DNA from: Eimeria necatrix
Taxonomy: Eukaryota > Apicomplexa > Conoidasida > Eucoccidiorida > Eimeriidae
DNA length: 64,000 nt
Direction of reading: 5' to 3'
Assembly (NCBI RefSeq): GCF_000499385.1
Contig: NW_013651811.1
Coordinates: forward strand, 226,451-290,450
Under the pieces are notes generated by a model. It was not told the origin of the DNA and ran no database searches. It saw nothing but the letters and a program-made list of their open reading frames with translations. Made by a program: the position numbers and the translations under genes. How positions within the stretch are numbered: position 1 is the stretch's first letter; the number at the start of each line of letters is the position of its first letter. Positions 12,801-24,276 of the stretch are shown here, piece after piece.

Positions 12801-15635
12801 TGCGCTCGCACACTTCCGCCCGAAACGAGAGTAATGGTGTTAGTAGCACACAGATTGGAAGCTTCGCGACAGCAGCTTCAGCACCAGCAGAAACACAGGA
12901 CAGAAGTGCTGCTGAGCTCGTGGGAAAAACCCTTTCGCTGCTTCAGAGGTCCTCGAGCATGAGGGGGAGTCCTCCAAAGGGAGATGGAAAACAGCCACGA
13001 CCCCTTTCCCCAGATTCTGACTTGGAGGCGTCTGAGCTGCAGGATTCCCTATGTAGCCTCGCGTCTGCTGCCACATTGTGGGCAGCAGTCAGCGGCTTCG
13101 AAGGGCACCAACCAGAAGACGTCGCTCTTCTTACTTTTTCACTCATTCCATTTTGGATCCAGGAGACGAGCGCGGGGGCTTCACCAGTACATACTGAACA
13201 AAACGTTCAGACTATCCGTTCTGCAGCTGCAGGAACTGCTGCTGTTGACTCAGAGGAGCCACAGACGAATCAGCAGCGTCAACGAGGTCCTGTGGAAAGG
13301 GGACTAACAGTCTCATCCTTGGTTAGCAGCCTAAAAGGTTCAAATGCATTTGCCTCGAGCTCGGGTATTTCTTCAGGTCGTTACGTGGCGCCTGCTGCTG
13401 TCGAAGTATGCCCATCATCTGATCTCTTCCAGCTTACTTGTTTTGCTTGCTCCAGCGTTAGTGTGCCAGGGGGTCTTACTGCGACTGGATCTGCATTCCT
13501 GCTCTTGTGACTGCTTTTGCCTTCAGTTTTACCTTTCGGAACTTTGCGAGAAAAGGGGACCTGATTTAGCGGCGTGGCCTTCGCCAATTTTGTTCCTCCT
13601 AGCATACAACATGCTTCGTCTCCGCCAAGGTACGGGAATTGATACCGTCCGGGCCACATCTGACTCAGCTGCCGCAGAAGCAGCTGCTCCCGGTGTGGGT
13701 CCTGCAGTGGGCGCTGTTTTCACAACGGAGCAGCAACAGCAACAGCTCAGCAGCGAAGCAGAAGCAGCTGCTTCCCAGTTGCTGCTCCATGTGGTCGAGG
13801 CTATTGACAAAAGTGTTTCTTTCCCAGATTCCGTGGACGCGTGGTGTCGGCAACAGCTCTCTGCGCCAGCAGGACAGTTTCATCACGATTCAACAACCAC
13901 AACTGCAAATTCACTAGAAACAACTGCAGTAACAAAAGCAGCCACGGCGAGCATTCCACTTGCTCGGAACCGGAATAGGATTCGCCTAGCGGGTATGAGG
14001 GAAGTAGGGTCATTTCTGTGGGCCTTGAGCCGGGTTGAAGGAGGCTTTGGCGCTCCTGTAGCAATAGGGACCAATGAAGCGGCTAGGCTTGCCGCAGGAG
14101 TGAACGAGTCGGCTGGAAGTGCGACACGCAACTCCCCTTTATGGGGAGCTCACCAGAACCGCAAGAGCCTGACTCTACAGGAAGCGTCGCACTTAGCTGC
14201 ACAAATCATCAGACGCCCGGGAGGATTTGCTGACAAGCTGGCAGTCTACGCCGAGGCAACCCTCAGGGCAGCAAACGATCATCTCCTTCAACGAGAAGGC
14301 CCACGGGCCTCTGGATCATGTGTTTCTGATGACGGAGAATCCCGAACACAATCCGTCGCTTGTGCAACTCCCGCCGAAAGCACACTGGCTGCTCGTAGGC
14401 AGGCCTTGCCCCCCGACTATGGGCCCCAAGCTGTGCTGAGTACAGTGAAGTCGTTTTGTCTGGAAGCTCGAAACATCGCTAGGCCTCCTGTATCTCTACC
14501 ACCGTCAGAAAAGCCTTCCTTAAACTGGCTCGCAACTGCCGGAGTGTCTCTAGGGCTGTTGCTTAGCTTTTATTCCTCATGCAAGGCAATCACGCGGCAT
14601 TACATCCTGTGGGTTACATACAGCTTGAAGAGGAATCGGGCAATCTATGCTGTTGCTGATTGTGAATTGGGACAGCTCCTATTGCAGAGGAATCTGCTTA
14701 GATTAGTCTGTTGAGGCTCTTGCAGGGCCACAGTTTGATCCTTGCTCCTCCCTGACCCACTCTGTGCAGCTTTGCCTGATGTTGCTGCTTGCAGGTCCGG
14801 GATTCTTCACGCCCCTCTGTTGACTGCGGAGTGCGGGCTGTTGCAGCTGTTTCATCTTTTGCGGCCGTTGGCCGCTAGTGCCCGCGCAGCCATGGAGGAT
14901 TCGGAACAGGTCACTAAGGAAAATGTTGGTGTAAAAGGCCTTGATATTTCTCCGACCTTGTCAAATGATTTCAAGCTATCTAATCTGCCACCAGCAGAAG
15001 CTGGACATCAATATGCTGGCCAGTCTAACAGTAACAACAGCATTTTACGACTGCTACGTGGAGCGCCAGCCTTCCTCTTCGCTGCAGCGGCAGCGCTATT
15101 GCGACACTCACAGATTATTGCGGGTCTCCCCGTCGATTCACCTAAAACTGCAGCACAAGTGCAGTTGCTTCTTTTGGCAACCAGCGACTTCGCAGCTTTG
15201 CTCCATGCACATTGCCACTCATCGGACGGCTTCTCTGAAGGCTTTATGGATCAAAGCACCCCCGCTGCACATGTACCTTTGGTGACAGCTTCCAGGGAGT
15301 TTCGTCACGTGGTGCAAGAATTGCTATCCATATTCAGCGGGATTGTGGTTCGGCATGGCGAGCAGATTTGTGACTCTCTCCCGTTGCTAGCTGCTGCAGC
15401 AGAGGTACTCAGTCGCTGCGGCAGACAGGTATCCTTGCCACCTGGCTCTAAGAAGGCTGTTGAGTCCTTCGCGTCTGCCGCTATCGCCGCCCTCCGCCAG
15501 CCTGCTTCGTATAACGGCAGCACGAGAGAATCGTGTAGCGATACAGCAACGCAGGGACAGACATGGGGAGGAACTGAGGGCTTGAAGAGGCTGGCAATTG
15601 CGCTTGAGGCGCTAAAATTTGTGGAACTCAAGTAA
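9899..15635 (+). CDS. Large apicomplexan hypothetical protein with N-terminal signal anchor
   Basis: Five exons: 9899..10422, 10668..11105, 11359..13405, 13527..14608, 14795..15635. Phases 2, 2, 0, 2 agree at every GT/AG junction and give 1643 residues. ATG 9899 is the first in frame after a stop at 9860. A hydrophobic stretch at about residues 49-70 (CIILFLLSLVH...HLVAAF) looks like a signal peptide or anchor. It is followed by a Ser/Arg-rich segment, as in bipartite apicoplast leaders. The rest is Ala/Leu-rich and probably all-helical, with a short Gln run in exon 2 (QQQQHLPYQQQ) and Gln/Ala insertions in exon 4. No catalytic motif or named domain was recognised; alpha-solenoid architecture is my inference. 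It is convergent with the coiled-coil gene at 16391. Confidence 0.8.
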
Positions 15636-16390
15636 ACACACTTTGTGAAGCACGAAATGTTAACGCTCCTGCGGTTTTCAGACTCGAATAGTTGGGCGAG
15701 TTGCTCACACACAACACAGTCCCCACGTCAGGACTGCGTAATGCACATCCCAGTAGGAAGACAAAGCGAATCAGCGTATTGTTTCAAAGTTTGAGCTCAT
15801 AGGACTGCTCTCTTTGGTGGTGTACCACCAAAGAGAGCAAGTAGTGGTATGAGCTCACAATTCCACACCGAGCAAAATATCTTCTCGTGACCTTGTCACA
15901 AGGGCGAGCGGAGTCGAAGTCTACTGCCTAAATCAACAAGTAACACTATTGTCACACTGATGACGTCATTAGACGGCGCTGCTACGATTTTCCTGTCTTA
16001 CAAACGCACGCGCGACACTGTAAGTATCCGGACACGCGAACCTTGCAACAGTACCGAACAGTCACTTCGGCCTTCAATTGTAGCCAAACCCAGAATGGGT
16101 GCACGCAAACGAAACAAAGCTGGCGCCTGGGCACGGGAATCAGCAGGCACGGATGACCCTACCAACCGCGGCAGTAGAGATTAAGAACACGACTTCTTAC
16201 CAGTGCACCATGACTCGACGATTGTTCTTGCTTGCAAAGCAAGCCCGCGAGAATGATCCAGCTCAATTTCTGCGGCACAAAACCTAGCTACGTATTTCCA
16301 TGCTGCATTGTTGGTACTTAGCGTGATCTGTATGACCACTGGCTGTTGTTACTAAGACACATGAAGGTATCCTCGGTAGCCGTCATCCGT
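15636..16390. other. Convergent intergenic region
   Basis: Lies between the 3' ends of the 1643-residue protein gene (+) and the coiled-coil gene (-). It carries the bipartite inverted repeat at 15792-15858, listed separately. No gene was seen in the rest. Confidence 0.5.
15792..15858. repeat. Bipartite inverted repeat (foldback)
   Basis: The inner stem is 16 bp and perfect: 15806-15821 pairs with 15824-15839, leaving a 2-nt loop. The outer stem is 10 bp: 15792-15801 pairs with 15848-15857. The two stems are separated by short unequal internal loops. It sits about 160 bp past the stop codon of the upstream (+) gene. It could cruciform in DNA or form a long hairpin in 3' UTR RNA of either convergent transcript. 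Confidence 0.9.
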
Positions 16391-19300
16391 TCAAGATAAA
16401 TCAACACTGTTATCCTCTTCGAGCTCAGAGAAATCCCCCTCTTCTGGAGATCCTCGGCGGCCTAAACCTGGTGAGAAGAGCACCTTCTTCTTATTCTGAA
16501 GCAGTTGCAAGTCTCGAAGGACAGTCACTCCATCGATTGTTGATGGGCCGGCGGAATCTACGACGTCTGCTCTTAATGGAAAGGGAGCATCTGCATCACT
16601 GTCAGTGGATATTCGGTTGCAGGCAGCTGCAAAAGCGGTGCTGCTGCTGCTTCTGGCGGATTGTGCCGCTGCAGTAGGGAGAGCTGGATCAGTTTGCACC
16701 TGCTGCTGAGCAGGAAGGCCTTCATGTGTGTATGTTGGATGAGCTAGCCTTTCCGTATCTCCCTCATTTTCTGAACAAAGGGCATGCGCCTTCGGGATAC
16801 CTGCGGTCTCTTGCTGCTCGTAATGCTTTGGCTCTTGTGTTAACTGCCCGTTTGATCCATCCTGTGCATGCTGTGTAGATGGCAGCTGCTGATCATCGAG
16901 CGTTTCTCTCTCCATGTGCGGCTGCGCCAGTGAATGCTCTGCTCGCCTCTCAGGCTGTTGCCTACTGTTCATTACTTGGAGCCTCGTTGGGACCTCGGCA
17001 TCAGCAAACACTAACCCTCCAGAGAGAGCGCAGCTGGATGTTGACTGTGGCTTAAGCAGCCCTTTCTTTTGGCAGACGCTGTCGTTTGGCTCTTCAGCTA
17101 CACACGCGTGCAGAGCTCCTGCTGCGCGTCGCTGTTCAACAGTGAGGCTCGTCTCAGTAGATCCAACAGGCTGCATCCTGGCTTCCTTGCTTGTTCCTGG
17201 AGTCGCTTCCAAAGGGTAGCACAGAGGAATGACCGCAAAGTCTTCGGGTACGTCGGGTTCACCAAGATTAACTGGCCACCCGTGACTAAACGGACAACCG
17301 CGTTCTGCTTTGCTGCCCACCGTCTGCAGCGTCGAAGTTATGGTTGATTTCCGCGCCTCTGCTTGTTTTCTAGATAACAAGGACTGCCCTTTTGAAAGGC
17401 CCTGAGATGGCTGCGTCGGCTGCTGCGCCTTCTCGAGCAGTTGGGGCTCTCGAAGAGACAGCGGCCTGATAGGGTCTCCCCTTACACTGCCCGTTTGCAC
17501 TGCTGCTTTCCTCAGTTCCAGCATTTCCTGCCGGTAAACTTTACCCACTAAAATTTTGCTGTAGCAAGCACAAGCGAAATGCATGAGGCAACAACGGCTT
17601 CCAGGAAAGCACCAAGCAGCACGAATAATAAATTCAACCGCGAGTAGGTGCGTTTAAAAACACTCTATCACAGAAAGTAAGTTAGATTGTGCGAGACTCC
17701 ACGAGCGCCTGTGCTGTGCATGCAAATACATACACAGCTTCGCGGACAGCATGCAACCAGGTCACCTTGACTGCACTTCTCGCTATGAGAACTGCTACAT
17801 GGCAACCGATCGGACGAATTGTCAAATTGACAGAAAAGCATCCAAACAAGCGCCAACCTGTTTCTTTCCCTCGAAACTTCCTCCTGTAATTCATCTATTT
17901 TTGTCAAGGATGTCGATAATAAATTTCGGTACCTGGAAAACAACAACCGTGCGTAGTAGAAAAACAACAGCCGTGCGCAGTAGAAAAAGGTCGAAGTCTG
18001 AATCTCCAGTTGGCGCCACGTAAACATTTCTGTATCCCGGCACAATGCCTTATTCGATTAAACTGGCACAATGATGATAAAAGCGCTGTGAAAGCAACAA
18101 AGAAATCAAACATCGAAAGCATCAGCTGCTTAAAGCGAAAAATTGCTCTTGAGGGCTTTGGCAATGTACCTGTCGCTCTGTTCTTTGAACTTGTCAGCCG
18201 TTGTATTAAGCCTTGTCTGCGACTCTTCGAGGGCAGCCCTCAGTTTCTCTATGTCCCGCTGTGAATCATTTAGCTTCCCAGTTAGTGCCTCAACCTGCCG
18301 CTGAGATTAAGCGCACACGGGAAACATGCGAAGAGCATTCGTGGATTTCTTTCTCACTCCCCTAGACTTTGCATCATGTGCACACTCAACCCTGTGATGA
18401 AAGCATCCCACTGGACAGCAGCTGGGAGAACTTGGTCTTGAGCTGCAGTGGCAGTGGAAGCATCATTTTACCCTGAGCTCCGCGCGCTGTGCAACAATAC
18501 CCCTGTACTTCGATGAAATTTCTGATAGTTCATTTTTCGCTTCTTTCAATTGCTGAATTATTCAATCACACCGCAGTGACAGCATACGATGGGCATGTAA
18601 AACATGGATACTTGTAGTCAGCTACGCCACCGGTAGGACGGGCAGATAATACAGTCATCAGTTCCTTACTTGTTGAAGCGCGATGGTTGCTGGCTCCGAC
18701 AACAATTTCTGTTTCTCTGCTGTGACCTCCTTCAAAGCGAATTGCAGGTATGCTATTCGGCTACTAAGAGTTTTGATTACTTCATCCTTGAGCATCAACT
18801 GTGCCCTTGTGTCGAATTCTGTATCATGGCGGCCTGCAGCAGGGATGACAAGTATCTAGAGAACAATTAACCTACGTCACCGATCATTTAATCCCCCTAT
18901 AACCTGATGCCTCCCAGGTATTTATTAAAAAAACAGTCGAAACAATGCTAGGAGAGGCACATTAACAAAGTAAACGCAGTATCACCTTTGGGAAGCGGCA
19001 GAGAAATGTTCTGCGAGACGTCGAGAGCCTTTTCCACGTTCTCCTGAGACAGAAGCAGTATACTTCAGGGAATAAACACCTCGAAAAAATGCATGACAAA
19101 AGAACCACGCTTGGGTGGGCTGACCACAAGGCTTACGTGAGCGGAGCGAAGGGACTCAAGAGTAGCTTCCCTCTCCTTCAGCTGCAAACGGGAGAGAGGA
19201 ATAAACAAGATGAACAACTCAGTGAAGAGACAAAAACAATGCAAATAAAAACAACCCTATGATTCGCAAGGACTGCCTCACGAACTCGTCAATAGCTTAT

Positions 19301-22300
19301 GCCTGGCAAGCTGCAATGCACCTTAATGCCAAAATATCACGGCCTACTCTCTTCTCAATAGCGTCTTTCTCGCTCCTAGCCGAGCGGACTTCTTGCACAG
19401 CCTCAGTAAGCTGTCTTTCGAGTTTGACTTTCGCTCTCTCAAGTTCCACCCGTTTGTCGGTCAGTTTCTGCAGCTGCTCTTCAAGATTGTGAACCTGAGC
19501 AGCAAGGGCATCCCTCTCTAGCGCTGTTGATTTGCTACGACCGAAAAAGCTGCGTCTGCTCGTCAGTGCGCGAGGTGTTTCCGGCGTTGACGGCGCCTCC
19601 CGGAGCTTTTGCAATTGCTGAGGATCAAGCATGTAAGGGAAATCAGGCACGCACCTTTGGCTAATGGCGCTAGACGATGTGAAATGCACAGAAAGCAGCG
19701 AGAAAACAGGCGTTCTGAAACTGCTCCACCTGCCCTCTAATAGCAGGTCGGTGCGAGCGGAAGTGGCAGATGGCTGTAGAAGGCAGGGGGGAACCAGATA
19801 AGCATAGTAGCGAAAGGCACTAAGGCTGCAAAGATCGGGTTAGGCTGTGCTGTTAAATTTGTATGCCGACCTGCTCAAGCTCGTCTTTTTCTGCAGAGAC
19901 CTCTAATAGTTGCTTGCTCATCCCTTGTAGTGCTGTGTCCTTTTCCTCAATTTCTCTTCGCAACTCTTCTAAATCCTTGCAGTTTTCTACGGGATCTTCT
20001 GGAGTGACCTGCCGTCGGGCGAGAGCTCTGAGAAGGCAAGACGGATGCGTGGGACCTACAGTAAGCAAGCCGCGCGGGATTTAACGGACTACAGCCCGTG
20101 CAACGCCCATGTGCACACAAGCCGGTACGCGACAGAAACGCACTGCTCTGCTTCAATTCGTCTTGTTTCCTCTTCGCCCAGTTTTGCCTCCAAAATAGCT
20201 CTACAGCAGCGCAAACAGCGATGGCCAAGATCTTTAGAAGTACCGGCGAGTTCGCAGCAGCGTATCTGTTGGCAAGCCGCCCTATTGCGCCACAGGATGT
20301 AAGTGGAGGAGACAGTCACCAAAGTGCTATGTTCAGCTTACATGCGGCGGCTAAGGTCCCGAGCGCGCTGCTCATCTTCAGAAGACACTGATTGCTCTTC
20401 CTTCTTTCCTGCCAACATCGTGCGAGTGCACTCGAGCTCGGCCTTTAGCTTAGTCACTTCAGCCTCTTTCCTTAAGCAAAGGGCCATAATTAATGCATAC
20501 ACAAGTTCGATTCGTAAAGTGCGTATTGGTCAGCGTTTCCAGCCACCACAGGTGCATGAATGTACCACAATACAGTAGAGATGAAACCATGTTGCCACAA
20601 AGCTTTTCTGGTTGCTCTAAGTGCTCTAAGAAATAGGCGAACAAAAAGTGGGGATTCGACTGACCGAGAGAGCTCTGCTGCCTGTGCCTCTAGCTTTCTT
20701 TCCAGTTCGACAATCCTTTGCTTTTCCCTTGAAGGCCTGCATGCATGGAGGAACGACACGTGCAAGAAGATGACCGGACTGCAGCAACAATGCTAATTCA
20801 CAACGATGCTAATTCAGCGTCAGTTCTACCCATCAGCGGCCCTGAAAGACCTTACGGGCTTTCCTGAGGCATCGATGACTCAACGGATGGCTTTTGCTGA
20901 GCGTCCACAAGCTGCATTTCAAGCTCTGCTAGTCTTGCTTCCCTGCAAGAACAGACATACAGATGTGCACTGCCTCAACCAAAGTATAGCCTGGTGGAGA
21001 TAGCAGAATACGGCTAAGCATGGCAAAGTGTCTACCACCAAGAGAAGAACAGGTAGCGGTGACGCAGCTTTGTGCTCCCGCCTGCTCCAGATGCTCAGTG
21101 TTCTCACTTCTCCTCAATCTCATCAGCGTGATTCTTGCACTCGAACTCGAGTTGCGCCTCCAATAAACCTATTTTCCTAGTAAGTTCTTGCGTCTCCTCG
21201 TTGTTCTTTAAGAATCTAGTGGCCATACACGGAAAAAAAAGACAATGACCTCTAAAAGTCTCTAGATACCAGTCCCGGTCACACGACTCTCTGTTGCTTC
21301 CGCCACAAGCTCTGTACAAGATTTGACTAGCGTCGCAGCTGACCCATCACGTTTCATGGACTCAATGAGTGCCTCCTTCGACTCCACCTCCAGCCGAAGC
21401 CGGGCCACCTCTTTCTGAAGCAAAATTTCACCACAATCTAGTCCCTGTGTACTCTTTACAAGGCGTCATACGCGGTATGCGCATGTCACGATATCAAAAA
21501 CGTTAGGTAATATATTAAAGAGGAACCATTTACACAGGGAAACGTTGCCAAGTGGTTGAAAATTCCAATTCAGGTAAAGCATGTTTACTTGAGCTTCATC
21601 TCTTTCCGCCCGCAGTGCGTCGAGCTCCTCTCTGAAGACAGCACAGCTAACAGACTTATCTCTCATCGTAGGCACTCCACCTATTGGCTGATGACAGGGA
21701 CTAGAAACTCTTCGAGCCAGAGCCTTTCCTAACCTTTCTTCTGTTGTGTTTACAGAGCTGGTGCGAGCGTCTCTCTCCTGGATAAGCCTCTTCAAGTGCT
21801 CATTTTCGGCAATCAGCATTTCCATTGTGTTCCTGCATGCCTCAGCAAACGCCAGCCATCAATGCTTCGAAGAGCTCCATGTACTCAGCAAGAAGCAAGC
21901 AGCATATGGAGCACACTATTGCAAAACGATGCGAAAGTTGTCCATCACTGATCAGAGGAGCACCACGCAGTGAGCCACCTGGCCGACGCCTACCTGAGGC
22001 CATCTGCTTCCGTTTGTGAGCCTAAACCGCATTGACAAGTTGTACACACAGTTTCAATATGCAGGTTCATGTCCAGGCTCATGTCCAAGCCCGAAGCATT
22101 GGGGCTCAAGTGTGACCTGCCGGCCCAAGTGTTCATATGTGCAAAACTGCCTTCGTACCATCTTTTCCTGAGTCGTTACTGTGGCTGCTACGGCTGTGTC
22201 GTCTTTGCCTTTCCTCGTCAAGGCACTTCCGGCTAATCTGAAGGGGACCACTAGAGCTGTGGTAGCTGTGACTTCCAGCCGCCAACGAAGAGAGCTTCTT

Positions 22301-22306
22301 CAGCAT
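16391..22306 (-). CDS. Long coiled-coil protein, 18 exons
   Basis: Exons: 22306..22159, 22003..21994, 21832..21589, 21414..21344, 21215..21108, 20942..20856, 20736..20665, 20470..20342, 20200..20144, 20027..19871, 19617..19348, 19181..19137, 19043..18986, 18833..18670, 18552..18472, 18300..18170, 17932..17858, 17558..16391. Every junction is GT/AG and in phase; the total is 3075 nt, 1024 residues plus stop. ATG 22306 follows an in-frame TAG. A Ser/His-rich start (MLKKLSSLAAG) leads into about 580 residues of near-continuous heptad-type helix, for example EELRREIEEKDTAL and VHNLEEQLQKLTDKRVELER. The final exon encodes a 389-residue low-complexity tail ending in an acidic patch (SPEEGDFSELEEDNS). 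Such proteins act as tethers or cytoskeletal/centrosomal scaffolds; which one is unknown. The second exon is only 10 nt and is needed to keep frame. Confidence 0.82.
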
Positions 22307-22501
22307 CTTCACCTACAGGAACTTGCGGTCCTCTGTAAACTCCTGTTATGCATGTGCAATGCCATGCTCATTTAGGTCAGTAGCCTGCTGTCATATCCCA
22401 AGCCAGACATATTCAGGGAGCTAGATGCGTCTGACATGAACGGGTTGGAGAGTCATGAGCTCTCCGTTGCTGCGGAAACGCGGCAGCTGCTAAGAAGAGT
22501 C

Positions 22502-23193
22502 TCACGGACTCTTGAAAGTTTCTCCCCCCAATTCCCGCAAGCTCCGAAGAAGTTCCTTTGAGATTCTGCAGCGTAACGTCCGGAACTCGAGATGGGCTGT
22601 GCGTGAAAACCGGCCAGAGTGACCGTGGTGTCGGCCTGTCAGGCTGGCAACTCGTAGCGTGTCATCAAAGCCTTTTTCCTCCCTTTTGGAAATCACCTCA
22701 ATAAGTAACCTGGAAATGCGCAATTTAGCTCATTTCCAATGTAGTTCAGCTCCGCCTGCTTCGCACTGGTCGATAGGCTCGACCCGCCGCATAGCCAGCC
22801 GTAGCGAAGTCTTACCAACAGGGGAAGCCAGTGGCTCAAAATACTTATCTTTTTGTCTTACGAGCTTGATTTGAGTATGAAGAAGAAAAGACAGAAAGAT
22901 GAGCAACAGATACGCCACCATGTGTTGCTGCGGCCTCCAAGAGCATTCAAGCTTTGGGGATCTGTTGGTGCCATACACAGCAACACCTCCAAGAATTTTC
23001 AAATTCAAGCTCTACAGAAATATTCAGCTTCCTTAAAACCTGAGAATTATGGATCCACCACTCCTTAATGCAGAAGTTTGGGCGCACCTGTGGTCTTTTC
23101 AAACCGCCGAGTCGTCTGCGTGGGCGCCACACGGGAAGCACCACCGACGCCTTCTGGCATTTCCTTCGAATTTGAGTTTTCCCATTGATCCAT
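22502..23193 (-). CDS. Hypothetical short multi-exon gene
   Basis: Supported pieces: first exon 23193..23088 (ATG, MDQWENSNSKEMPEG..., ending TRRFEKTT, donor GTGCGC); exon 22864..22767 (LVRQKDKYFEPLASPVGKTS...); last exon 22709..22502 (LLIEVISKREEKGFDDTL... to stop). The last two join in phase 2 across a GTGCGA donor and a TTTCCAG acceptor. The first exon ends in phase 1 while the next begins in phase 0, so at least one small exon between 23087 and 22865 is missing from the model. Sequence composition looks coding and basic; no family was recognised. It lies upstream of the coiled-coil gene on the same strand, with about 195 bp between stop and the next ATG, so it could also be part of that promoter region. 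Confidence 0.45.
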
Positions 23194-24276
23194 AATTCTT
23201 TTGTATACCTCTCCGCACTTTTAACATTTTATAGTCATTTTCTGGTGTATCTGCTCCTCCTTCAACACGCGGGACTGTCTAGCTCGCCTGCTGCATCTGC
23301 AGGCAATGCTTTTTTGGAGTTGCTGCAAACTGCCCGTCTGCATGCTGAAAGTTAACACTTTTTCCCTTCGCCTAAGCTATTTGTATGCCTAGTCACGGCT
23401 TTAAATGCAAAGCATTTCAGCAAATGGACACATGCACCGCATCCGCTTGCAGATACACTGTCCGAGGCATTTCGCCATCGTCTCCCCTATGAACGCAATA
23501 GACTTAAAGCATCAGCCGGACATAACAAATGGACGGGAGTAGTTTTTTGTTACTTATGGGCTACGCAGCGAGCCTGTACCCACGAGCGCGCAGCAGCCGC
23601 ACTTCCCCATTCAGTATGGCTGGTTGTTGACAAGTACTGCTTAGCAGTAAACTATGAAGCAAGCACGCTACCCATAAAGCGCATTGTGTGGGACGTACAC
23701 TGTAGCATTTACCGCATGATCATTCAGGGGCTCCGGACCTCCAATTCTGCTACACTGCCACGTTTCTTTCCAGCATTTCAGCACCACGCTTTAGTGCTTA
23801 TGATAAACAGCCGACGTCTGAGTGCTCCCAGAAGGCGAAAACACCATAGGTAGTGTCTGGTCTTGCAAAAAGCCACCAAACAGCCGGTGGGCCCGTCGGA
23901 ATTCAACCGTAGCATAGGTTTCCTTTAGGGGCTTACAAGGGAGCTTTCCCCCTTCAGCTGATGCCCCAATTTCTGTGCACGCTTCTGTGTTTCGTCGAGC
24001 AGTTATTCCCTCCATCTATTATTCGGTGTGGCGCCCCGTGGCGGCTGTCTCTGTACCTTGTCTGCGCACCTCTCATTCGCCACGCCACGGCAATTACACC
24101 GCTAAAATAAGGCCTCGCCACATCTGGCCGGTATTGGGCATGGCCCCTTCGGCGATATGGAGCTGTTACGCTTGTTAGGTTGGGCCTCGCGGTAGAACCT
24201 CCAGCACGAGTTGAGAGCTTCACCAGCGACTCAGCTGACACGCTGACGCTCGGAGCTGTGCAGGAGGCCCTCATCA
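23194..24276. other. Intergenic, nothing recognised
   Basis: Between the ELM2-like gene stop and the next minus-strand gene start. A minus-strand frame at 23791-24015 is open (includes RRAHRLFGGFLQDQ) but has no matching splice partner. It should contain the promoter of the downstream short gene. Confidence 0.35.
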
